A DNA stretch of 64,000 nt from Ectothiorhodospiraceae bacterium BW-2. Its GTDB lineage: Bacteria > Pseudomonadota > Gammaproteobacteria > Thiohalomonadales > Thiohalomonadaceae. The DNA is taken from NCBI GenBank assembly GCA_008375315.1, contig CP032507.1, positions 2,603,001 to 2,667,000 of the forward strand, given 5' to 3'. Both the position numbers and the translations under genes were made by a program. The notes under the pieces were generated by a model that was given only the letters and a program-made list of their open reading frames with translations, did no database searches and was not told where the DNA came from. The stretch's first letter is position 1, and each line of letters starts with the position of its first letter. This document shows positions 26,279 to 37,449 of the stretch, in pieces.

Positions 26279-26776
26279 TTAGTGGGGATGATTTTTATTC
26301 ATTCGGTCAACATAGGCCATGCCCATCGCTGAGAGGACAAAGGTTGTATGGATAATCACATACCACATCAGCTTATCGTTGGGGATATGGTTGGCGTTCA
26401 TAAAGGCCTTTAGCAGATGGATGGAGGAGATAGCCACGATGGAGGCCGCCACCTTCTGCTTTAATGAGCCGGCATCTAGCGTACCGAGCCAAGAGAGCTT
26501 CTCCTCACCCTCTTTGATATCGATTCGGGAGACGAAGTTCTCATAACCGCTAAACATCACCATCACCAACAGACCACCGACCAGCGCTAAATCGATAAGG
26601 GTGAGTACTTTAAGTAGCAGATCCGCCTCAGGCAGCGAGAAGAGTACCGGAAAGATATAGATTAGCTCCTGAAAAAATTTGAGCGCCAGAGCGATCAAGG
26701 TTAGACTCAGACCGAGATAGATGGGGGCTAGTAGCCAGCGGCTCGTGTAGAGAGCCGATTCGATAAAACGCTCCAC
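26279..26776 (-). CDS. UPF0114 (YqhA-like) membrane protein
   Basis: This 165-residue inner-membrane protein has about four helices (for example [41 protein letters not shown]). The family signature is YENFVSRI with [31 protein letters not shown]. This is the UPF0114/YqhA family, whose function is not known. GGAGAATA precedes the ATG on the minus strand. It stands alone. Confidence 0.9.
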   Translation of the reverse strand: MERFIESALYTSRWLLAPIYLGLSLTLIALALKFFQELIYIFPVLFSLPEADLLLKVLTLIDLALVGGLLVMVMFSGYENFVSRIDIKEGEEKLSWLGTLDAGSLKQKVAASIVAISSIHLLKAFMNANHIPNDKLMWYVIIHTTFVLSAMGMAYVDRMNKNHPH

Positions 26777-27076
26777 GGCAGATATTCTCCTTAAAAAAAC
26801 AGTCGGTTAAATGTTTGGCGATCACCAATGGCGGCCATTTTAGCAAATTTGCCTGTCGATAGGCAGTGGAGAGGGCGGTCAAGGGGGGGGAGGAGAGCAA
26901 TTAACAGATAATTATCGATTGGATGTTAAGAGTCAACGCCCCTAATGGACACTCGCGCCGCCATCCAGTAGAATTGCCCCGCTCTGGCAGAGTACAGGGC
27001 GTAGAGTAACTAATATTTTTGCAAAGCGGGCCAAAACGGGTGTCCGTTTTCTGTGTCTGACTGCGGGAGGTGAGTT
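26777..27076. other. Divergent intergenic region before carA
   Basis: This 300-base gap lies between the leftward UPF0114 gene and rightward carA and must hold promoters for both. I do not recognise an ArgR or PurR box or an attenuator. GGGAGG at 27065-27070 is the carA ribosome site. Confidence 0.4.
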
Positions 27077-28210
27077 TTGGGTCCATCGGCTCTGTTGGCG
27101 CTTGAAGAGGGGACGCTTTTTTGGGGACAATCAATAGGAGCCCAAGGCGAGACCAGAGGCGAGGTGGTGTTTAATACCGCGATGACCGGATATCAGGAGA
27201 TTCTCTCTGATCCCTCTTATGCGCGGCAGATCGTAACCTTAACCTATCCCCATATCGGCAATGTCGGCGTGAACCCCGAGGATGATGAGGCGGGGGCAGT
27301 CCACTGTGCCGGTCTGGTGATTCGCGATCTGCCGCTGCTGTTTAGTAACTGGCGTGGTAAGGAGAGTCTGGAGGGGTATCTTCAGCGCTGTGGAGTGGTG
27401 GCGATTGCCGATATCGATACCCGTCGTTTAACCCGAATTTTACGCCAAAAGGGGGCACAACGGGGGGTGATTATCACCGGTGAGTCGATCGATAGTGACG
27501 CTGCGGTAGCGGCAGCGAGAGCCTGTCCTAGTCTGCAAGGGCTCGATCTGGCCAAAGAGGTCACCACGGCTGAGCGCTACACTTGGCAGGAGGGGGGGTG
27601 GCGTTTGGCAGCAGGACATCCGTTGCGTGAGCGCGACACGCTGCCCTACCATGTCGTGGCCTACGATTTTGGCATTAAACGCAATATCATGCGCATGCTG
27701 GTTGATCGCGGCTGTTATTTAACGGTCGTGCCGGCGACGACGCCCGCGAGTGAGGTACTAGCGCTCAAGCCCGATGGGGTGTTTCTCTCCAATGGGCCGG
27801 GCGACCCCGAACCGTGCGACTATGCGATTGATGCGATTGGGGAGTTGACCCGTTCTGGAGTACCGCTCTTTGGGATATGCCTAGGGCACCAGTTACTGTC
27901 GCTAGCGAGTGGCGCTAAAACGGTCAAAATGAAGTTTGGCCACCACGGCGCGAACCATCCGGTACAGGATGTCGATAGTGGTGTGGTGATGATTACTTCA
28001 CAAAATCACGGTTTTGCGGTGGATGAAGCGACACTACCGGAACATCTGCGGGCGACCCATCGTTCGCTGTTCGATGGATCGTTACAGGGGGTGCATCGCA
28101 CCGACTGCCCAGCGTTCAGTTTTCAGGGCCACCCCGAAGCGAGTCCCGGTCCCCACGATGTTGCACCACTGTTTGACCACTTTATTGAGCTTATCGAATC
28201 GAGCCGCTAG
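27077..28210 (+). CDS. carA: Carbamoyl-phosphate synthase small (glutaminase) subunit
   Basis: CarA (377 residues) hydrolyses glutamine and passes ammonia to CarB to make carbamoyl phosphate for arginine and pyrimidines. The N-terminal domain has [50 protein letters not shown]. The class I amidotransferase domain has the nucleophile Cys in [14 protein letters not shown] and His/Glu in [11 protein letters not shown]. The start is a TTG, chosen because it gives the family's N-terminus and has GGGAGG six bases upstream. carB follows after one base. Confidence 0.95.
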   Translation: MGPSALLALEEGTLFWGQSIGAQGETRGEVVFNTAMTGYQEILSDPSYARQIVTLTYPHIGNVGVNPEDDEAGAVHCAGLVIRDLPLLFSNWRGKESLEGYLQRCGVVAIADIDTRRLTRILRQKGAQRGVIITGESIDSDAAVAAARACPSLQGLDLAKEVTTAERYTWQEGGWRLAAGHPLRERDTLPYHVVAYDFGIKRNIMRMLVDRGCYLTVVPATTPASEVLALKPDGVFLSNGPGDPEPCDYAIDAIGELTRSGVPLFGICLGHQLLSLASGAKTVKMKFGHHGANHPVQDVDSGVVMITSQNHGFAVDEATLPEHLRATHRSLFDGSLQGVHRTDCPAFSFQGHPEASPGPHDVAPLFDHFIELIESSR

Positions 28211-28211
28211 T

Positions 28212-31200
28212 ATGCCAAAAAGAACAGATATTGAATCGATTTTAATCATAGGTGCCGGCCCGATCGTAATCGGTCAGGCGTGTGAATTTGACTACTCCGG
28301 TGCGCAAGCGTGTAAAGCGCTAAGAGAGGAGGGGTATCGGGTGGTGCTGGTTAACTCCAATCCAGCGACGATTATGACCGACCCAGAGATGGCCGATGCG
28401 ACCTACATTGAGCCGATTAACTGGCGGACAGTGGCCAAAATTATCGAGCAGGAGCGCCCCAACGCACTCTTGCCGACGATGGGGGGGCAGACGGCGCTAA
28501 ACTGCGCTCTCGATCTGGCTCGTGAAGGGGTGCTGGATCAATTTAGTGTCGAGATGATTGGTGCTAAGCGCGAGGCGATCGATAAGGCGGAAGATAGGGA
28601 TCAATTTCGGCGGGCGATGAGCAAAATTGGTCTCGATATGCCCGCCTCAGCGATTGCCCATAGTCTGGAAGAGGCGCTGCAGGTTCAGGTGCAGATAGGT
28701 TTTCCGGCGATTATTCGCCCCTCATTTACCATGGGCGGTAGCGGTGGCGGCATCGCCTACAATAAAGAGGAGTTTATCGAAATATGCACTCGCGGACTCG
28801 ATCTCTCACCGACGAGTGAGCTGTTAATCGAAGAGTCGGTTATCGGCTGGAAAGAGTATGAGATGGAGGTAGTGCGGGATCGCAAAGATAACTGCATCAT
28901 TATCTGCTCAATTGAGAATATCGATCCGATGGGGGTACACACCGGCGACTCGATTACTGTGGCACCGGCGCAGACCCTGACCGACAAGGAGTATCAGATT
29001 ATGCGCAACGCCTCAATCGCGGTGCTGCGTGAGATCGGGGTCGATACGGGGGGCTCTAATGTCCAGTTTGCGATTAATCCTGAAGATGGGCGGATGATTA
29101 TTATCGAGATGAATCCGCGCGTCTCCCGCTCATCGGCGCTCGCCTCTAAAGCGACCGGTTTTCCGATTGCCAAAGTGGCGGCGAAGCTAGCTGTCGGCTA
29201 TACCCTCGATGAGCTGCAAAATGAGATTACCGCAGGAGCGATGCCGGCCTCATTTGAGCCGGCTATCGACTATGTGGTCACTAAAATCCCCCGCTTTACC
29301 TTTGAGAAGTTCCCCCAAGCAGAGGCGATACTAACCACGCAGATGAAATCGGTCGGCGAGGTGATGGCGATAGGACGCACCCAGCAGGAGTCGCTACAAA
29401 AGGCGCTGCGAGGGCTAGAGACCGGCCTAGATGGCTTTAATGAGCTGGTCGATTTAAGTGATGAGCACCTTGATGAGCAGCTACGCCACAACCTGCGCCT
29501 ACCGACTCCGGAGCGGATTTTATATATCGCCGACGCCTTTCGGGTCGGCTTTGCGCTGGAGGAGGTGCAAAATTTAACCAAAATCGACCTCTGGTTCTTA
29601 GTTCAAATCGAAGAGCTAGTCGAGCTAGAGCAGCAGCTACGAGATATCGGTGCTAGCGCTCTGGATGAGCCCTTTTTACGCCGACTAAAACGCAAAGGCT
29701 TCTCAGATCGCCGCTTAGCGCACCTACTCGGAATGCGTGAGGGGGAGCTGAGAAAGATTCGTCACCAGTTCGGAGTGCGGCCAGTCTATAAACGGGTCGA
29801 TACCTGCGCGGCGGAGTTTTCCACCTCAACGGCCTATATGTACTCTACCTATGAGGAGGAGTGCGAAGCCGAGCCGACGCAACGCGACAAAATTATGGTG
29901 TTAGGCGGCGGGCCGAACCGTATCGGTCAGGGGATTGAGTTCGACTACTGCTGTGTCCACGCGGCGATGGCGATGCGTGAAGATGGTTATGAGACGATCA
30001 TGGTTAACTGCAACCCTGAGACGGTCTCGACCGACTATGACACCTCCGATAGACTCTATTTCGAACCGTTAACCCTGGAGGATGTGCTGGAGATTGTCGA
30101 TCTGGAGCGGCCGAAGGGGGTCGTGGTACAGTATGGCGGTCAGACACCCTTGAAGCTAGCGCGTGATCTCGAAGCGGCTGGGGCGCCGATTATCGGCACC
30201 AGCCCCGATTCTATCGATCTGGCCGAAGATCGGGAGCGGTTTCAGAAGATGATCGATAAATTACAGCTCCATCAGCCCCCTAATCGAACCGCACGCAACC
30301 CCGATGATGCCGTCCGTTTAGCACAAGATATCGGTTACCCCTTAGTCGTTCGCCCCTCCTATGTGTTGGGCGGTCGGGCGATGGAGATCGTCTTCAACGA
30401 GGCCGAGCTACGCACCTATATGCGTGATGCGGTCAAGGTCTCTAACGAGAGCCCGGTGCTGCTAGACCGTTTTCTCGATGATGCGGTTGAGGTTGATGTC
30501 GATGCGATCTGCGATAGTGAAGGGAGTGTCGTCATTGGCGGCATTATGGAGCATATTGAGCAGGCGGGGATCCACTCGGGCGATTCGGCCTGCTCGCTAC
30601 CCCCCTTTGATTTAAGTCAGTCGATTCAACAGGAGCTGCGGCGGCAGGTGGCAGAGATGGCGCGCGAGCTGAAGGTAGTGGGATTAATGAATACCCAGTT
30701 TGCCATTCAAGGCGAAAAGGTGTTTGTACTGGAGGTTAATCCCCGCGCCTCTCGCACAGTCCCTTTCGTCTCTAAAGCGACCGGTCGGCCGCTGGCCAAA
30801 ATTGCCGCCCGCTGTATGGTTGGCGTGACCTTGGAGGCGCAGGGAATTTATGGCGAGGTGATACCCGCATACTACTCGGTGAAAGAGTCGGTATTTCCGT
30901 TTGCCAAATTCCCCGGCGTCGATCCGATTTTAGGGCCAGAGATGAAATCGACCGGCGAGGTGATGGGCGTTGCCCGCAGCTTTGGCGAGGCCTACTTCAA
31001 ATCGCAGCTCGCCGCTGGGGTAGTGCTACCGCCGTCGGGCCGCGCCTTTATTAGCGTGCGCGATAGCGATAAAACCCTAGCGGTACAGGCGGCAAGAGAG
31101 CTCACTGAGCTAGGATTTACGATTTGTGCGACCCGTGGGACTGCCCGAGCGATTCAGGTGGCCGGCATCAAATGTGTTCGAGTCAATAAGGTTACCGAAG

Positions 31201-31445
31201 ATCGTCCCCATATTGTCGATATGATTAAAAACGATGAAATTCGATTTATTATTAACACAACCGAAGAGAAACAGGCGATAGCCGACTCGGCCCAAATTCG
31301 TAAAGAGGCGCTACAGCACAAGGTGACCTATACCACGACACTGTCGGGTGCTTTAGCGATGTTACAGGCGATGCGCAGTCGCTCGGCACGAGGCGATGAG
31401 GTCAACCGTCTGCAGGTTTTACATAGGGAGTTAGTCAATGGATAA
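28212..31445 (+). CDS. carB: Carbamoyl-phosphate synthase large subunit
   Basis: CarB (1,077 residues from ATG 28212) makes carbamoyl phosphate from bicarbonate, ATP and ammonia. It has two homologous ATP-grasp halves, each opening with a similar segment ([22 protein letters not shown] and [21 protein letters not shown]). The C-terminal MGS-like allosteric domain is at about 935-1070. The length matches E. coli CarB. An upstream extension of this frame inside carA is not credible. It overlaps greA by eight bases. Confidence 0.97.
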   Translation: MPKRTDIESILIIGAGPIVIGQACEFDYSGAQACKALREEGYRVVLVNSNPATIMTDPEMADATYIEPINWRTVAKIIEQERPNALLPTMGGQTALNCALDLAREGVLDQFSVEMIGAKREAIDKAEDRDQFRRAMSKIGLDMPASAIAHSLEEALQVQVQIGFPAIIRPSFTMGGSGGGIAYNKEEFIEICTRGLDLSPTSELLIEESVIGWKEYEMEVVRDRKDNCIIICSIENIDPMGVHTGDSITVAPAQTLTDKEYQIMRNASIAVLREIGVDTGGSNVQFAINPEDGRMIIIEMNPRVSRSSALASKATGFPIAKVAAKLAVGYTLDELQNEITAGAMPASFEPAIDYVVTKIPRFTFEKFPQAEAILTTQMKSVGEVMAIGRTQQESLQKALRGLETGLDGFNELVDLSDEHLDEQLRHNLRLPTPERILYIADAFRVGFALEEVQNLTKIDLWFLVQIEELVELEQQLRDIGASALDEPFLRRLKRKGFSDRRLAHLLGMREGELRKIRHQFGVRPVYKRVDTCAAEFSTSTAYMYSTYEEECEAEPTQRDKIMVLGGGPNRIGQGIEFDYCCVHAAMAMREDGYETIMVNCNPETVSTDYDTSDRLYFEPLTLEDVLEIVDLERPKGVVVQYGGQTPLKLARDLEAAGAPIIGTSPDSIDLAEDRERFQKMIDKLQLHQPPNRTARNPDDAVRLAQDIGYPLVVRPSYVLGGRAMEIVFNEAELRTYMRDAVKVSNESPVLLDRFLDDAVEVDVDAICDSEGSVVIGGIMEHIEQAGIHSGDSACSLPPFDLSQSIQQELRRQVAEMARELKVVGLMNTQFAIQGEKVFVLEVNPRASRTVPFVSKATGRPLAKIAARCMVGVTLEAQGIYGEVIPAYYSVKESVFPFAKFPGVDPILGPEMKSTGEVMGVARSFGEAYFKSQLAAGVVLPPSGRAFISVRDSDKTLAVQAARELTELGFTICATRGTARAIQVAGIKCVRVNKVTEDRPHIVDMIKNDEIRFIINTTEEKQAIADSAQIRKEALQHKVTYTTTLSGALAMLQAMRSRSARGDEVNRLQVLHRELVNG

Positions 31446-31914
31446 GGTACCGATGACCCTGAAAGGGGCGGAGAAGTTGCGTGAAGAGCTACAGGATCTA
31501 AAATCTGTTCAGCGGCCGCGAGTTATTCGAGCGATTGCCGAGGCGCGTGAACACGGCGATCTGAAAGAGAACGCCGAGTACCACGCCGCTAGAGAGCAAC
31601 AGGGGTTTATTGAGGGGCGCATTCAGGAGATTGAAGCGAAGCTCTCTACCGCCCAAATTATCGATCCGACCAGTTTGAGGGCCAACGGCAAAATCGTCTT
31701 TGGGGCGACGGTAGAGCTACTTGAGGTCGAGAGCGATAGCGAAGTGACCTACCAAATTGTCGGGGATGATGAGGCCGATATTAAAGAGCACAAAATCTCC
31801 ATCTCCTCCCCCATTGCTCGGGCGCTACTCGGTAAAGAGGTCGATGATGTCGCCGAGGTGAAGGCCCCCGGCGGCGTGCGGGAGTACGAGGTGATCGCGA
31901 TTCGCTATGAGTAG
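31438..31914 (+). CDS. greA: Transcript cleavage factor GreA
   Basis: GreA (158 residues) rescues backtracked RNA polymerase. The N-terminal coiled coil contains [32 protein letters not shown], with the conserved acidic tip (DLKENAEY). The C-terminal FKBP-like domain ends [36 protein letters not shown]. The start codon lies inside the end of carB, the conserved carAB-greA order in gammaproteobacteria. Confidence 0.97.
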   Translation: MDKVPMTLKGAEKLREELQDLKSVQRPRVIRAIAEAREHGDLKENAEYHAAREQQGFIEGRIQEIEAKLSTAQIIDPTSLRANGKIVFGATVELLEVESDSEVTYQIVGDDEADIKEHKISISSPIARALLGKEVDDVAEVKAPGGVREYEVIAIRYE

Positions 31915-31922
31915 CCGGAGCG

Positions 31923-32216
31923 TTAGGCTGGTACGGTTAGTTTCGGTTCCTTGGCGCGGCGGTAGAGCAGAGCGGTCTTGCCAATGAACTGCACCGACTC
32001 ACAGCTAAGGCGTTGGCAGAGGGTGGTTAACATCTGCTCTCGCTCATCACGATCATCACTCATGAGTTTAATTTTCAGCAGCTCATGGTGCTCTAGCGCT
32101 TGATCCAGCTCCGCCAGCAGCGCGTCAGAGAGCCCCTTCGCCCCCGTCTGCATTATGGGTTTAAGGGCGTGGCCGAGGCCACGAAGATGACGCAGTTGCG
32201 ATTTTGATAGCGACAT
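31923..32216 (-). CDS. yhbY: YhbY-family RNA-binding protein
   Basis: This 97-residue CRS1-YhbY (CRM) domain protein probably binds the large ribosomal subunit during assembly. MSLSKSQLRHLRGLGHALKPIMQTGAKGLSDALLAELDQALEHHELLKIKL is typical, including the GxxG-like loop TGAKG. I use the ATG complement at 32214-32216. A longer frame from 32285 would add a hydrophobic stretch not found in the family. It is divergent from rlmE, a conserved arrangement. Confidence 0.93.
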   Translation of the reverse strand: MSLSKSQLRHLRGLGHALKPIMQTGAKGLSDALLAELDQALEHHELLKIKLMSDDRDEREQMLTTLCQRLSCESVQFIGKTALLYRRAKEPKLTVPA

Positions 32217-32278
32217 AGTGCAAACAATCCATTTGGTTAATAACGAGACGACTGTAACGGTTACCCCCCCAAAATACA

Positions 32279-32902
32279 ATGGCAAAACGGAGTAAAACTA
32301 GTCGTCAGTGGCTGAAAGAGCACTTTGACGATCCCTTTGTACAGCGAGCCCAACACCAGGGGTATCGCTCTCGCGCTAGCTATAAACTGCTAGAGATCGA
32401 TGAGCGGGATCGGCTACTTCGTCGCGGGATGAGTGTTATCGACTTAGGAGCCGCCCCCGGGGGGTGGTCGCAGGTGGTGGCGAATCGATTAGGGGGGAGT
32501 GGTCGAGTGGTCGCTCTCGATCTGCTAGAGATGGCACCGATCCCCGAAGTAGTCGCGATTCAGGGCGATTTTCGTGAACCGGAGCCCTATCAACAGCTAC
32601 TGCAACATATTACGCTAGGGGAGGTCGATTTAGTCTTGTCAGATATGGCCCCTAACAGCAGCGGTCAAAAGGCGGTGGATCAGCCACGGGCTCTCTATCT
32701 CGCCGAACTGACGCTGCAACTAGCGACCGAGGTGCTGCGACCTGGGGGGGATATGGTAGTCAAGATTTTTCATGGCGAGGGGAGTGACGACTATCTGCGC
32801 CAGTGTCGGCAGCAGTTTAAACGGGTCTATACCCGCAAACCGGAGGCCTCTCGTAGCCGTTCGCGAGAGAACTATCTGCTAGCAAGAGGTTTTTGTGGAT
32901 GA
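32279..32902 (+). CDS. rlmE: 23S rRNA 2'-O-ribose U2552 methyltransferase
   Basis: RlmE (FtsJ/RrmJ), 207 residues, methylates U2552 of 23S rRNA with SAM. The SAM motif is [23 protein letters not shown]. The catalytic K-D-K-E residues are present ([28 protein letters not shown], then the Glu in [19 protein letters not shown]). It is upstream of ftsH, as in E. coli. Confidence 0.97.
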   Translation: MAKRSKTSRQWLKEHFDDPFVQRAQHQGYRSRASYKLLEIDERDRLLRRGMSVIDLGAAPGGWSQVVANRLGGSGRVVALDLLEMAPIPEVVAIQGDFREPEPYQQLLQHITLGEVDLVLSDMAPNSSGQKAVDQPRALYLAELTLQLATEVLRPGGDMVVKIFHGEGSDDYLRQCRQQFKRVYTRKPEASRSRSRENYLLARGFCG

Positions 32903-32972
32903 TTTTCGTCAAATTGTCCCTATTCTGGTATCATCGTGTTTGGATTGTAGCTAAAATTGAGAGGGGCTTAAA

Positions 32973-34913
32973 TTGAGCGACATTGTAAAAAATATCCTGT
33001 TATGGATGGTTATCGCCGTAGTCTTGATGTCGGTGTTCAATAACTTTGGACCGCAACAGCCAGCAAGCCTGCAGCTAGAGTACTCCCGTTTTCTTGATGA
33101 TGTTAAGCAAGGCAAAGTGCAGCGGGTGATTATTGAAGGGAACTACATTTATGGTTACTACGATAATAATGAGCGTTTTTCTACCTATGGGCCGGATGAT
33201 CCGGGCCTTATCGCCGATCTACTTAACAATGGTGTGGTGATCGATGCGAAAGCCCCGGAGAAACAGGGACTGCTAACCCAAATCTTTATCTCTTGGTTCC
33301 CGATGCTGCTGCTTATCGGGGTCTGGATCTTCTTTATGCGTCAGATGCAGGGCGGAGCCGGTGGCCGAGGGGCGATGTCGTTCGGGAAATCGAAGGCGCG
33401 GATGTTAAGCGAAGATCAGGTCAAGGTGACCTTTAACGATGTCGCTGGGGTGGAAGAGGCGAAGGATGAGGTCTCTGAATTGGTCGAATTTCTGCGTGAT
33501 CCGAGCAAATTTCAGAAGCTCGGTGGCAAAATTCCCCGCGGCGTACTCATGGTCGGCTCCCCCGGTACCGGTAAAACCTTGCTTGCAAAAGCGATTGCCG
33601 GCGAGGCGAAGGTGCCCTTTTTTACCATCTCCGGCTCCGATTTTGTGGAGATGTTTGTCGGCGTAGGTGCCTCACGGGTACGAGATATGTTCGAACAGGC
33701 CAAAAAGCACGCCCCCTGCATTATCTTTATCGATGAAATCGACGCAGTCGGTCGCCATCGTGGCGCCGGTCTCGGGGGGGGGCACGACGAACGGGAGCAG
33801 ACCTTAAACCAGCTACTGGTTGAGATGGATGGGTTTGAGGGGAATGAGGGAGTTATCGTTATCGCAGCGACTAACCGCCCCGATGTTCTCGATCCGGCCC
33901 TGCTGCGCCCTGGCCGTTTCGACCGTCAGGTGGTGGTACCGCTGCCCGATCTGCGTGGACGGGAGCAGATTTTGAGCGTCCACATGCGCAAAGTGCCGCT
34001 CAATGATGATGTTGAAGCCTCAATTATTGCCCGAGGTACCCCCGGCTTCTCTGGGGCCGATCTAGCTAATCTGGTCAATGAAGCGGCGCTATTTGCCGCC
34101 CGTTCTGACCAGAAGACGGTGCGGATGGACCATTTTGAGCGAGCTAAAGATAAGATCATGATGGGGGCTGAACGCCGATCGATGGTGATGTCTGAGAAGG
34201 AGAAGCGGCTCACCGCCTACCATGAGGCAGGACACGCCATTGTTGGCCGCATGGTGCCCGAACACGATCCGGTGCACAAGGTGACCATTATTCCTCGCGG
34301 TCGTGCTCTCGGCGTGACTCTGTTCCTGCCCGAAGAGGATCGTTACAGCCACACGAAACAGCGGCTGGAGAGCCAAATTTCGAGCCTCTTTGGGGGGCGG
34401 TTGGCTGAGGAGCTGGTTTTCGGTAGCGATCAGGTCACGACCGGCGCCTCTAACGATATTGAGCGGGCGACTGAACTCGCACGCAACATGGTGACTAAGT
34501 GGGGGCTCTCGGCCAAGCTCGGCCCGTTAATGTACACCGAAGAGGAGGGAGAGGTCTTTTTAGGGCGCTCGGTCACTCGCCATAAACATGTCTCTGACGA
34601 GACGGCGCATATTATCGATGAGGAGATTCGTCGCGTTATCGATACCAACTTTGACCGTGCTAAGCAGATTTTGACCGATCATATAGAGCAGCTACATCTC
34701 ATGGCTGGGGCGTTGATGAAGTACGAAACTATCGATGCGAAGCAGATTGACGACATTATGGCCGGTAGAGAGCCGCGCCCCCCCGAAGATTGGGATGATC
34801 GTCAAGGTACCCCGACCCCAAAAGATGAGGATGAATCGGCGTCAAAAAGGGCACCTAAGGGCAAGGGCAAGGACGACGCTGGCACCCTCGGTGGCACCGC
34901 CGAACAGCACTAA
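32973..34913 (+). CDS. ftsH: ATP-dependent zinc metalloprotease FtsH
   Basis: FtsH (646 residues) is a hexameric inner-membrane AAA+ protease. Transmembrane helices are at about 5-22 and 102-122. Walker A GSPGTGKT is at 195-202, Walker B is [11 protein letters not shown], and the second region of homology is [19 protein letters not shown]. The zinc site HEAGH is at 417-421. A charged tail ends the protein. The start is TTG 32973, which gives the N-terminus [22 protein letters not shown] expected for the family. It is cotranscribed with rlmE and folP. Confidence 0.97.
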   Translation: MSDIVKNILLWMVIAVVLMSVFNNFGPQQPASLQLEYSRFLDDVKQGKVQRVIIEGNYIYGYYDNNERFSTYGPDDPGLIADLLNNGVVIDAKAPEKQGLLTQIFISWFPMLLLIGVWIFFMRQMQGGAGGRGAMSFGKSKARMLSEDQVKVTFNDVAGVEEAKDEVSELVEFLRDPSKFQKLGGKIPRGVLMVGSPGTGKTLLAKAIAGEAKVPFFTISGSDFVEMFVGVGASRVRDMFEQAKKHAPCIIFIDEIDAVGRHRGAGLGGGHDEREQTLNQLLVEMDGFEGNEGVIVIAATNRPDVLDPALLRPGRFDRQVVVPLPDLRGREQILSVHMRKVPLNDDVEASIIARGTPGFSGADLANLVNEAALFAARSDQKTVRMDHFERAKDKIMMGAERRSMVMSEKEKRLTAYHEAGHAIVGRMVPEHDPVHKVTIIPRGRALGVTLFLPEEDRYSHTKQRLESQISSLFGGRLAEELVFGSDQVTTGASNDIERATELARNMVTKWGLSAKLGPLMYTEEEGEVFLGRSVTRHKHVSDETAHIIDEEIRRVIDTNFDRAKQILTDHIEQLHLMAGALMKYETIDAKQIDDIMAGREPRPPEDWDDRQGTPTPKDEDESASKRAPKGKGKDDAGTLGGTAEQH

Positions 34914-34920
34914 ACAGAGA

Positions 34921-35754
34921 GTGCAGCGGCTTAATAACGGCGGGGAGTTCGATCCCTTCCGGCGTCAAGTGATGGGGGTGCTCAATGTCACCCCCGACTC
35001 GTTTTCGGATGGGGGGCGTTTTAACACCCTTGATGCGGCGCTGTGTCAGGCCGAAGCGATGGTGGATGCCGGCGCGGATATTATCGATATCGGCGGAGAG
35101 TCAACCCGCCCCGGTTCTGAGGCGGTGGGTGAGAGCGAGGAGCTACGACGGGTCATTCCGGTGATTGAGGCGCTGGCCGCTCGCTTTCAGACGCCGCTCT
35201 CAATCGACACCAGTAAGCCTGCGGTTATGCAGGCCGCTGTTGAGGCGGGGGCTTCGATGATTAATGATGTCTATGCCCTGAGAGCCGAAGGGGCGCTAGA
35301 GTGCGCAGCGACACTCAATGTCCCGATCTGCCTGATGCACATGCAGGGTGAACCGAAGACGATGCAGCAGCAGCCGAACTATCGTGAGGTCGTTACTGAG
35401 GTGGCCGATTTTCTTAGTGAACGAATGCGTGCCTGTGAAGAGGCCGGTATTAGTCGCCAGCGGCTGATTCTCGACCCCGGTTTCGGCTTTGGCAAACGGT
35501 TACAAGATAATCTGGCGCTGTTAAATCGGCTACCGCAACTGGCTAGCTTTAAACGGCCCCTTTTGGTCGGGCTATCGCGCAAATCGATGTTAGGCCAGAT
35601 CACAGGTCGTGAAGTGGAGCAGCGCTTGGCGGGGAGCCTGACGATGGCGGCGCTAGCGCTGTGGCAGGGGGCTAACATTATTCGGGTGCACGATGTGGCG
35701 GAGAGTGTCGATCTGGTTAAAATTGTCTCTGCACTAAAGATGCACCATAACTGA
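34921..35754 (+). CDS. folP: Dihydropteroate synthase
   Basis: FolP (277 residues) joins p-aminobenzoate to the pterin precursor in folate synthesis. Signatures are VMGVLNVTPDSFSDGGRF and DIGGESTRPGSEAV. The pterin and pABA sites (MINDVYAL, LILDPGFGFGK) and VGLSRKSMLG are present. The likely start is GTG 34921, seven bases after the ftsH stop. A longer frame runs inside ftsH. In most gammaproteobacteria glmM follows, but here the urea locus does. Confidence 0.95.
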   Translation: MQRLNNGGEFDPFRRQVMGVLNVTPDSFSDGGRFNTLDAALCQAEAMVDAGADIIDIGGESTRPGSEAVGESEELRRVIPVIEALAARFQTPLSIDTSKPAVMQAAVEAGASMINDVYALRAEGALECAATLNVPICLMHMQGEPKTMQQQPNYREVVTEVADFLSERMRACEEAGISRQRLILDPGFGFGKRLQDNLALLNRLPQLASFKRPLLVGLSRKSMLGQITGREVEQRLAGSLTMAALALWQGANIIRVHDVAESVDLVKIVSALKMHHN

Positions 35755-35762
35755 ATCATTAC

Positions 35763-35779
35763 CGCACCTATTTGGTGCA
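35763..35779 (+). promoter_or_regulatory. NtrC binding site upstream of urtA
   Basis: CGCACCTATTTGGTGCA matches the NtrC dyad TGCACC-N5-GGTGCA at all but the first base. A half-site TGCACCA lies at 35741-35747. The full site ends 79 bases before the sigma-54 promoter, a normal enhancer distance. It implies activation of the urea genes under nitrogen limitation. Confidence 0.7.
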
Positions 35780-35857
35780 TCTGGCCTTAGAGCCGCGCCG
35801 TTCGAGCGACTCGAATGACATCCTAAGTTAATAAAAATTAAAAAAACTCTTATTAAG

Positions 35858-35873
35858 TGGCGCTCTATTTGCT
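35858..35873 (+). promoter_or_regulatory. Sigma-54 promoter of the urea locus
   Basis: TGGCGCTCTATTTGCT fits the RpoN consensus TGGCACG-N4-TTGCW, with a GG-N10-GC spacing. It lies 74 bases upstream of the urtA start codon and downstream of an NtrC dyad. Confidence 0.75.
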
Positions 35874-35946
35874 GATTGTTAGGGCAGTACCGCACACCGA
35901 GTGTGGTGTTCACCCGAAACAGCATTCCTTCAAGGAGATATCTTCT

Positions 35947-37342
35947 ATGCCACTTAACTTTCAACCGAAGCCGTTGGCTTTAACTCTGGCGCTAACCGGC
36001 GGTTTGTCCCTCTCGATGTTAGCTCAGGCGGCGGATACGATGTAACCGTTCACTCTCCCTCCTTAATCTCCCTCTCCCGGCGGGAGAGGGTTGGGGTGAG
36101 GGGTACAATTTAGCGGGGAGAGTGAACGGTTACGATACGATTAAGGTGGGAGTGCTCCACTCCCTCTCTGGTACCATGGCGATTAGCGAAACCACCCTTA
36201 AAGATACGATGCTTATGCTGATTAATGAGCAGAATAAAAAGGGCGGCGTGTTGGGCAGGCAACTTGAGGCGGTGGTGGTCGATCCCGCCTCTAATTGGCC
36301 CCTATTTGCCGAAAAGGCGCGTGAGCTGGTCGAAAAACGCGGTGTCGATGCGGTGTTTGGTTGTTGGACTTCAGTATCGCGTAAATCGGTACTGCCGGTA
36401 TTTGAAGAGCTCAATAGCCTGCTCTTCTATCCGGTACAGTACGAGGGCGAGGAGTCTTCCAAAAATGTCTTCTATACTGGTGCCGCACCTAACCAACAGG
36501 CGATTCCGGCGGTCGATTATCTGATGAACGATCTCGGTGTCGAGCGCTGGGTTCTCGCTGGCACCGACTATGTCTATCCTCGTACCACTAATAAAATTCT
36601 CGAAGCCTACTTGAAAGATAGAGGGGTGGCTGAGGAGGATATTATGATTAACTACACCCCCTTCGGCCACTCCGATTGGCAGTCGATTGTTTCGGATATT
36701 AAAAAGTTTGGCACCGCCGGTAAGAAGAGTGCGGTGGTCTCAACCATTAATGGCGATGCCAATGTCCCCTTCTATAAAGAGCTAGGAAATCAGGGTATTT
36801 CGGCGGAAGATATTCCGGTGGTCGCCTTCTCAGTCGGTGAAGAGGAGCTCTCCGGTATCGACACTAAACCGCTGGTCGGCCATCTGGCCGCATGGAACTA
36901 CTTTATGAGTGTCGATTCGGAGGCGAATGATCAGTTTATTAACGCCTGGCACAGCTTTATTGGGGATGAGAAGCGGGTGAGCAACGATCCGATGGAGGCG
37001 CACTATATCGGCTTTAATATGTGGGTCAAAGCGGTCGAAAAGGCGGGCACGACCGATCCGGCAGCGGTGCAAGAGGCGATTATTGGGGTCACCGTGCCCA
37101 ATTTGAGTGGCGGCTACTCGGCGATGATGCCGAACCACCATATCACCAAGCCGGTCTTAATTGGCGAAATTCAGGATGATGGCCAGTTTGCTATCGTTTG
37201 GGAGACCTCAGGGCTAGTGGTCGGCGATGCGTGGTCAGACTTCTTGCCCGGCTCGAAGGATCTGATCGCCGATTGGCGTCAACCCCTTGCTTGTGGTAAC
37301 TACAATGTCAAAACCGCCAAATGTTCAGGGCAAAACTACTAA
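35947..37342 (+). pseudogene. urtA: Urea ABC transporter substrate-binding protein, interrupted by MITE
   Basis: UrtA is the periplasmic urea-binding protein. The reading frame opens with a good ribosome site (AAGGAGATA) and a signal peptide ending LAQAADT. A 92-bp MITE is inserted after codon 31 with an 8-bp duplication GATACGAT, placing a TAA stop directly after the junction. Beyond it the frame continues TIKVGVLHSLSGTMAISETTLKD and runs intact to the stop at 37342. Removing the MITE and one duplication gives 431 residues, the normal UrtA length, with ...AADTIKVGVLH.... No other lesion is seen. As it stands the product would lack an export signal even if translation restarted. Confidence 0.93.
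36042..36133 (+). mobile_element. 92-bp MITE, copy A (in urtA)
   Basis: The element has perfect 18-bp terminal inverted repeats, GTAACCGTTCACTCTCCC at the left and its complement at the right. It is flanked by the 8-bp direct repeat GATACGAT (36034-36041 and 36134-36141). It carries no gene. Its core is a 9-bp stem CCCTCTCCC/GGGAGAGGG followed by TTGGGGTGAGGGG, a motif widespread as an intergenic repeat in gammaproteobacteria. Ends beginning GTAA and 8-bp duplications fit mobilisation by an IS66-family transposase, which is not in the window. It differs from copy B by one base (C versus A in GTAMAATTT). Confidence 0.93.
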
Positions 37343-37385
37343 CGGGCTAAGCTATCGCCCTCGATATCTCTTCCTAAGGTGAGTT

Positions 37386-37434
37386 GGGCTCCCCTGAACC
37401 TCTTTTCTCCCATTCTTCAGGGGAGCCCCTTTTT
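37386..37434 (+). terminator. Partial terminator between urtA and urtB
   Basis: GGGCTCCCCTGAA (37386-37398) pairs perfectly over 13 bp with TTCAGGGGAGCCC (37416-37428) and is followed by CTTTTT. Placed between a binding-protein gene and its permease gene, it probably lets urtA be transcribed more than urtBCDE. Confidence 0.8.
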
Positions 37435-37449
37435 AGTGGAACTCTAGCT

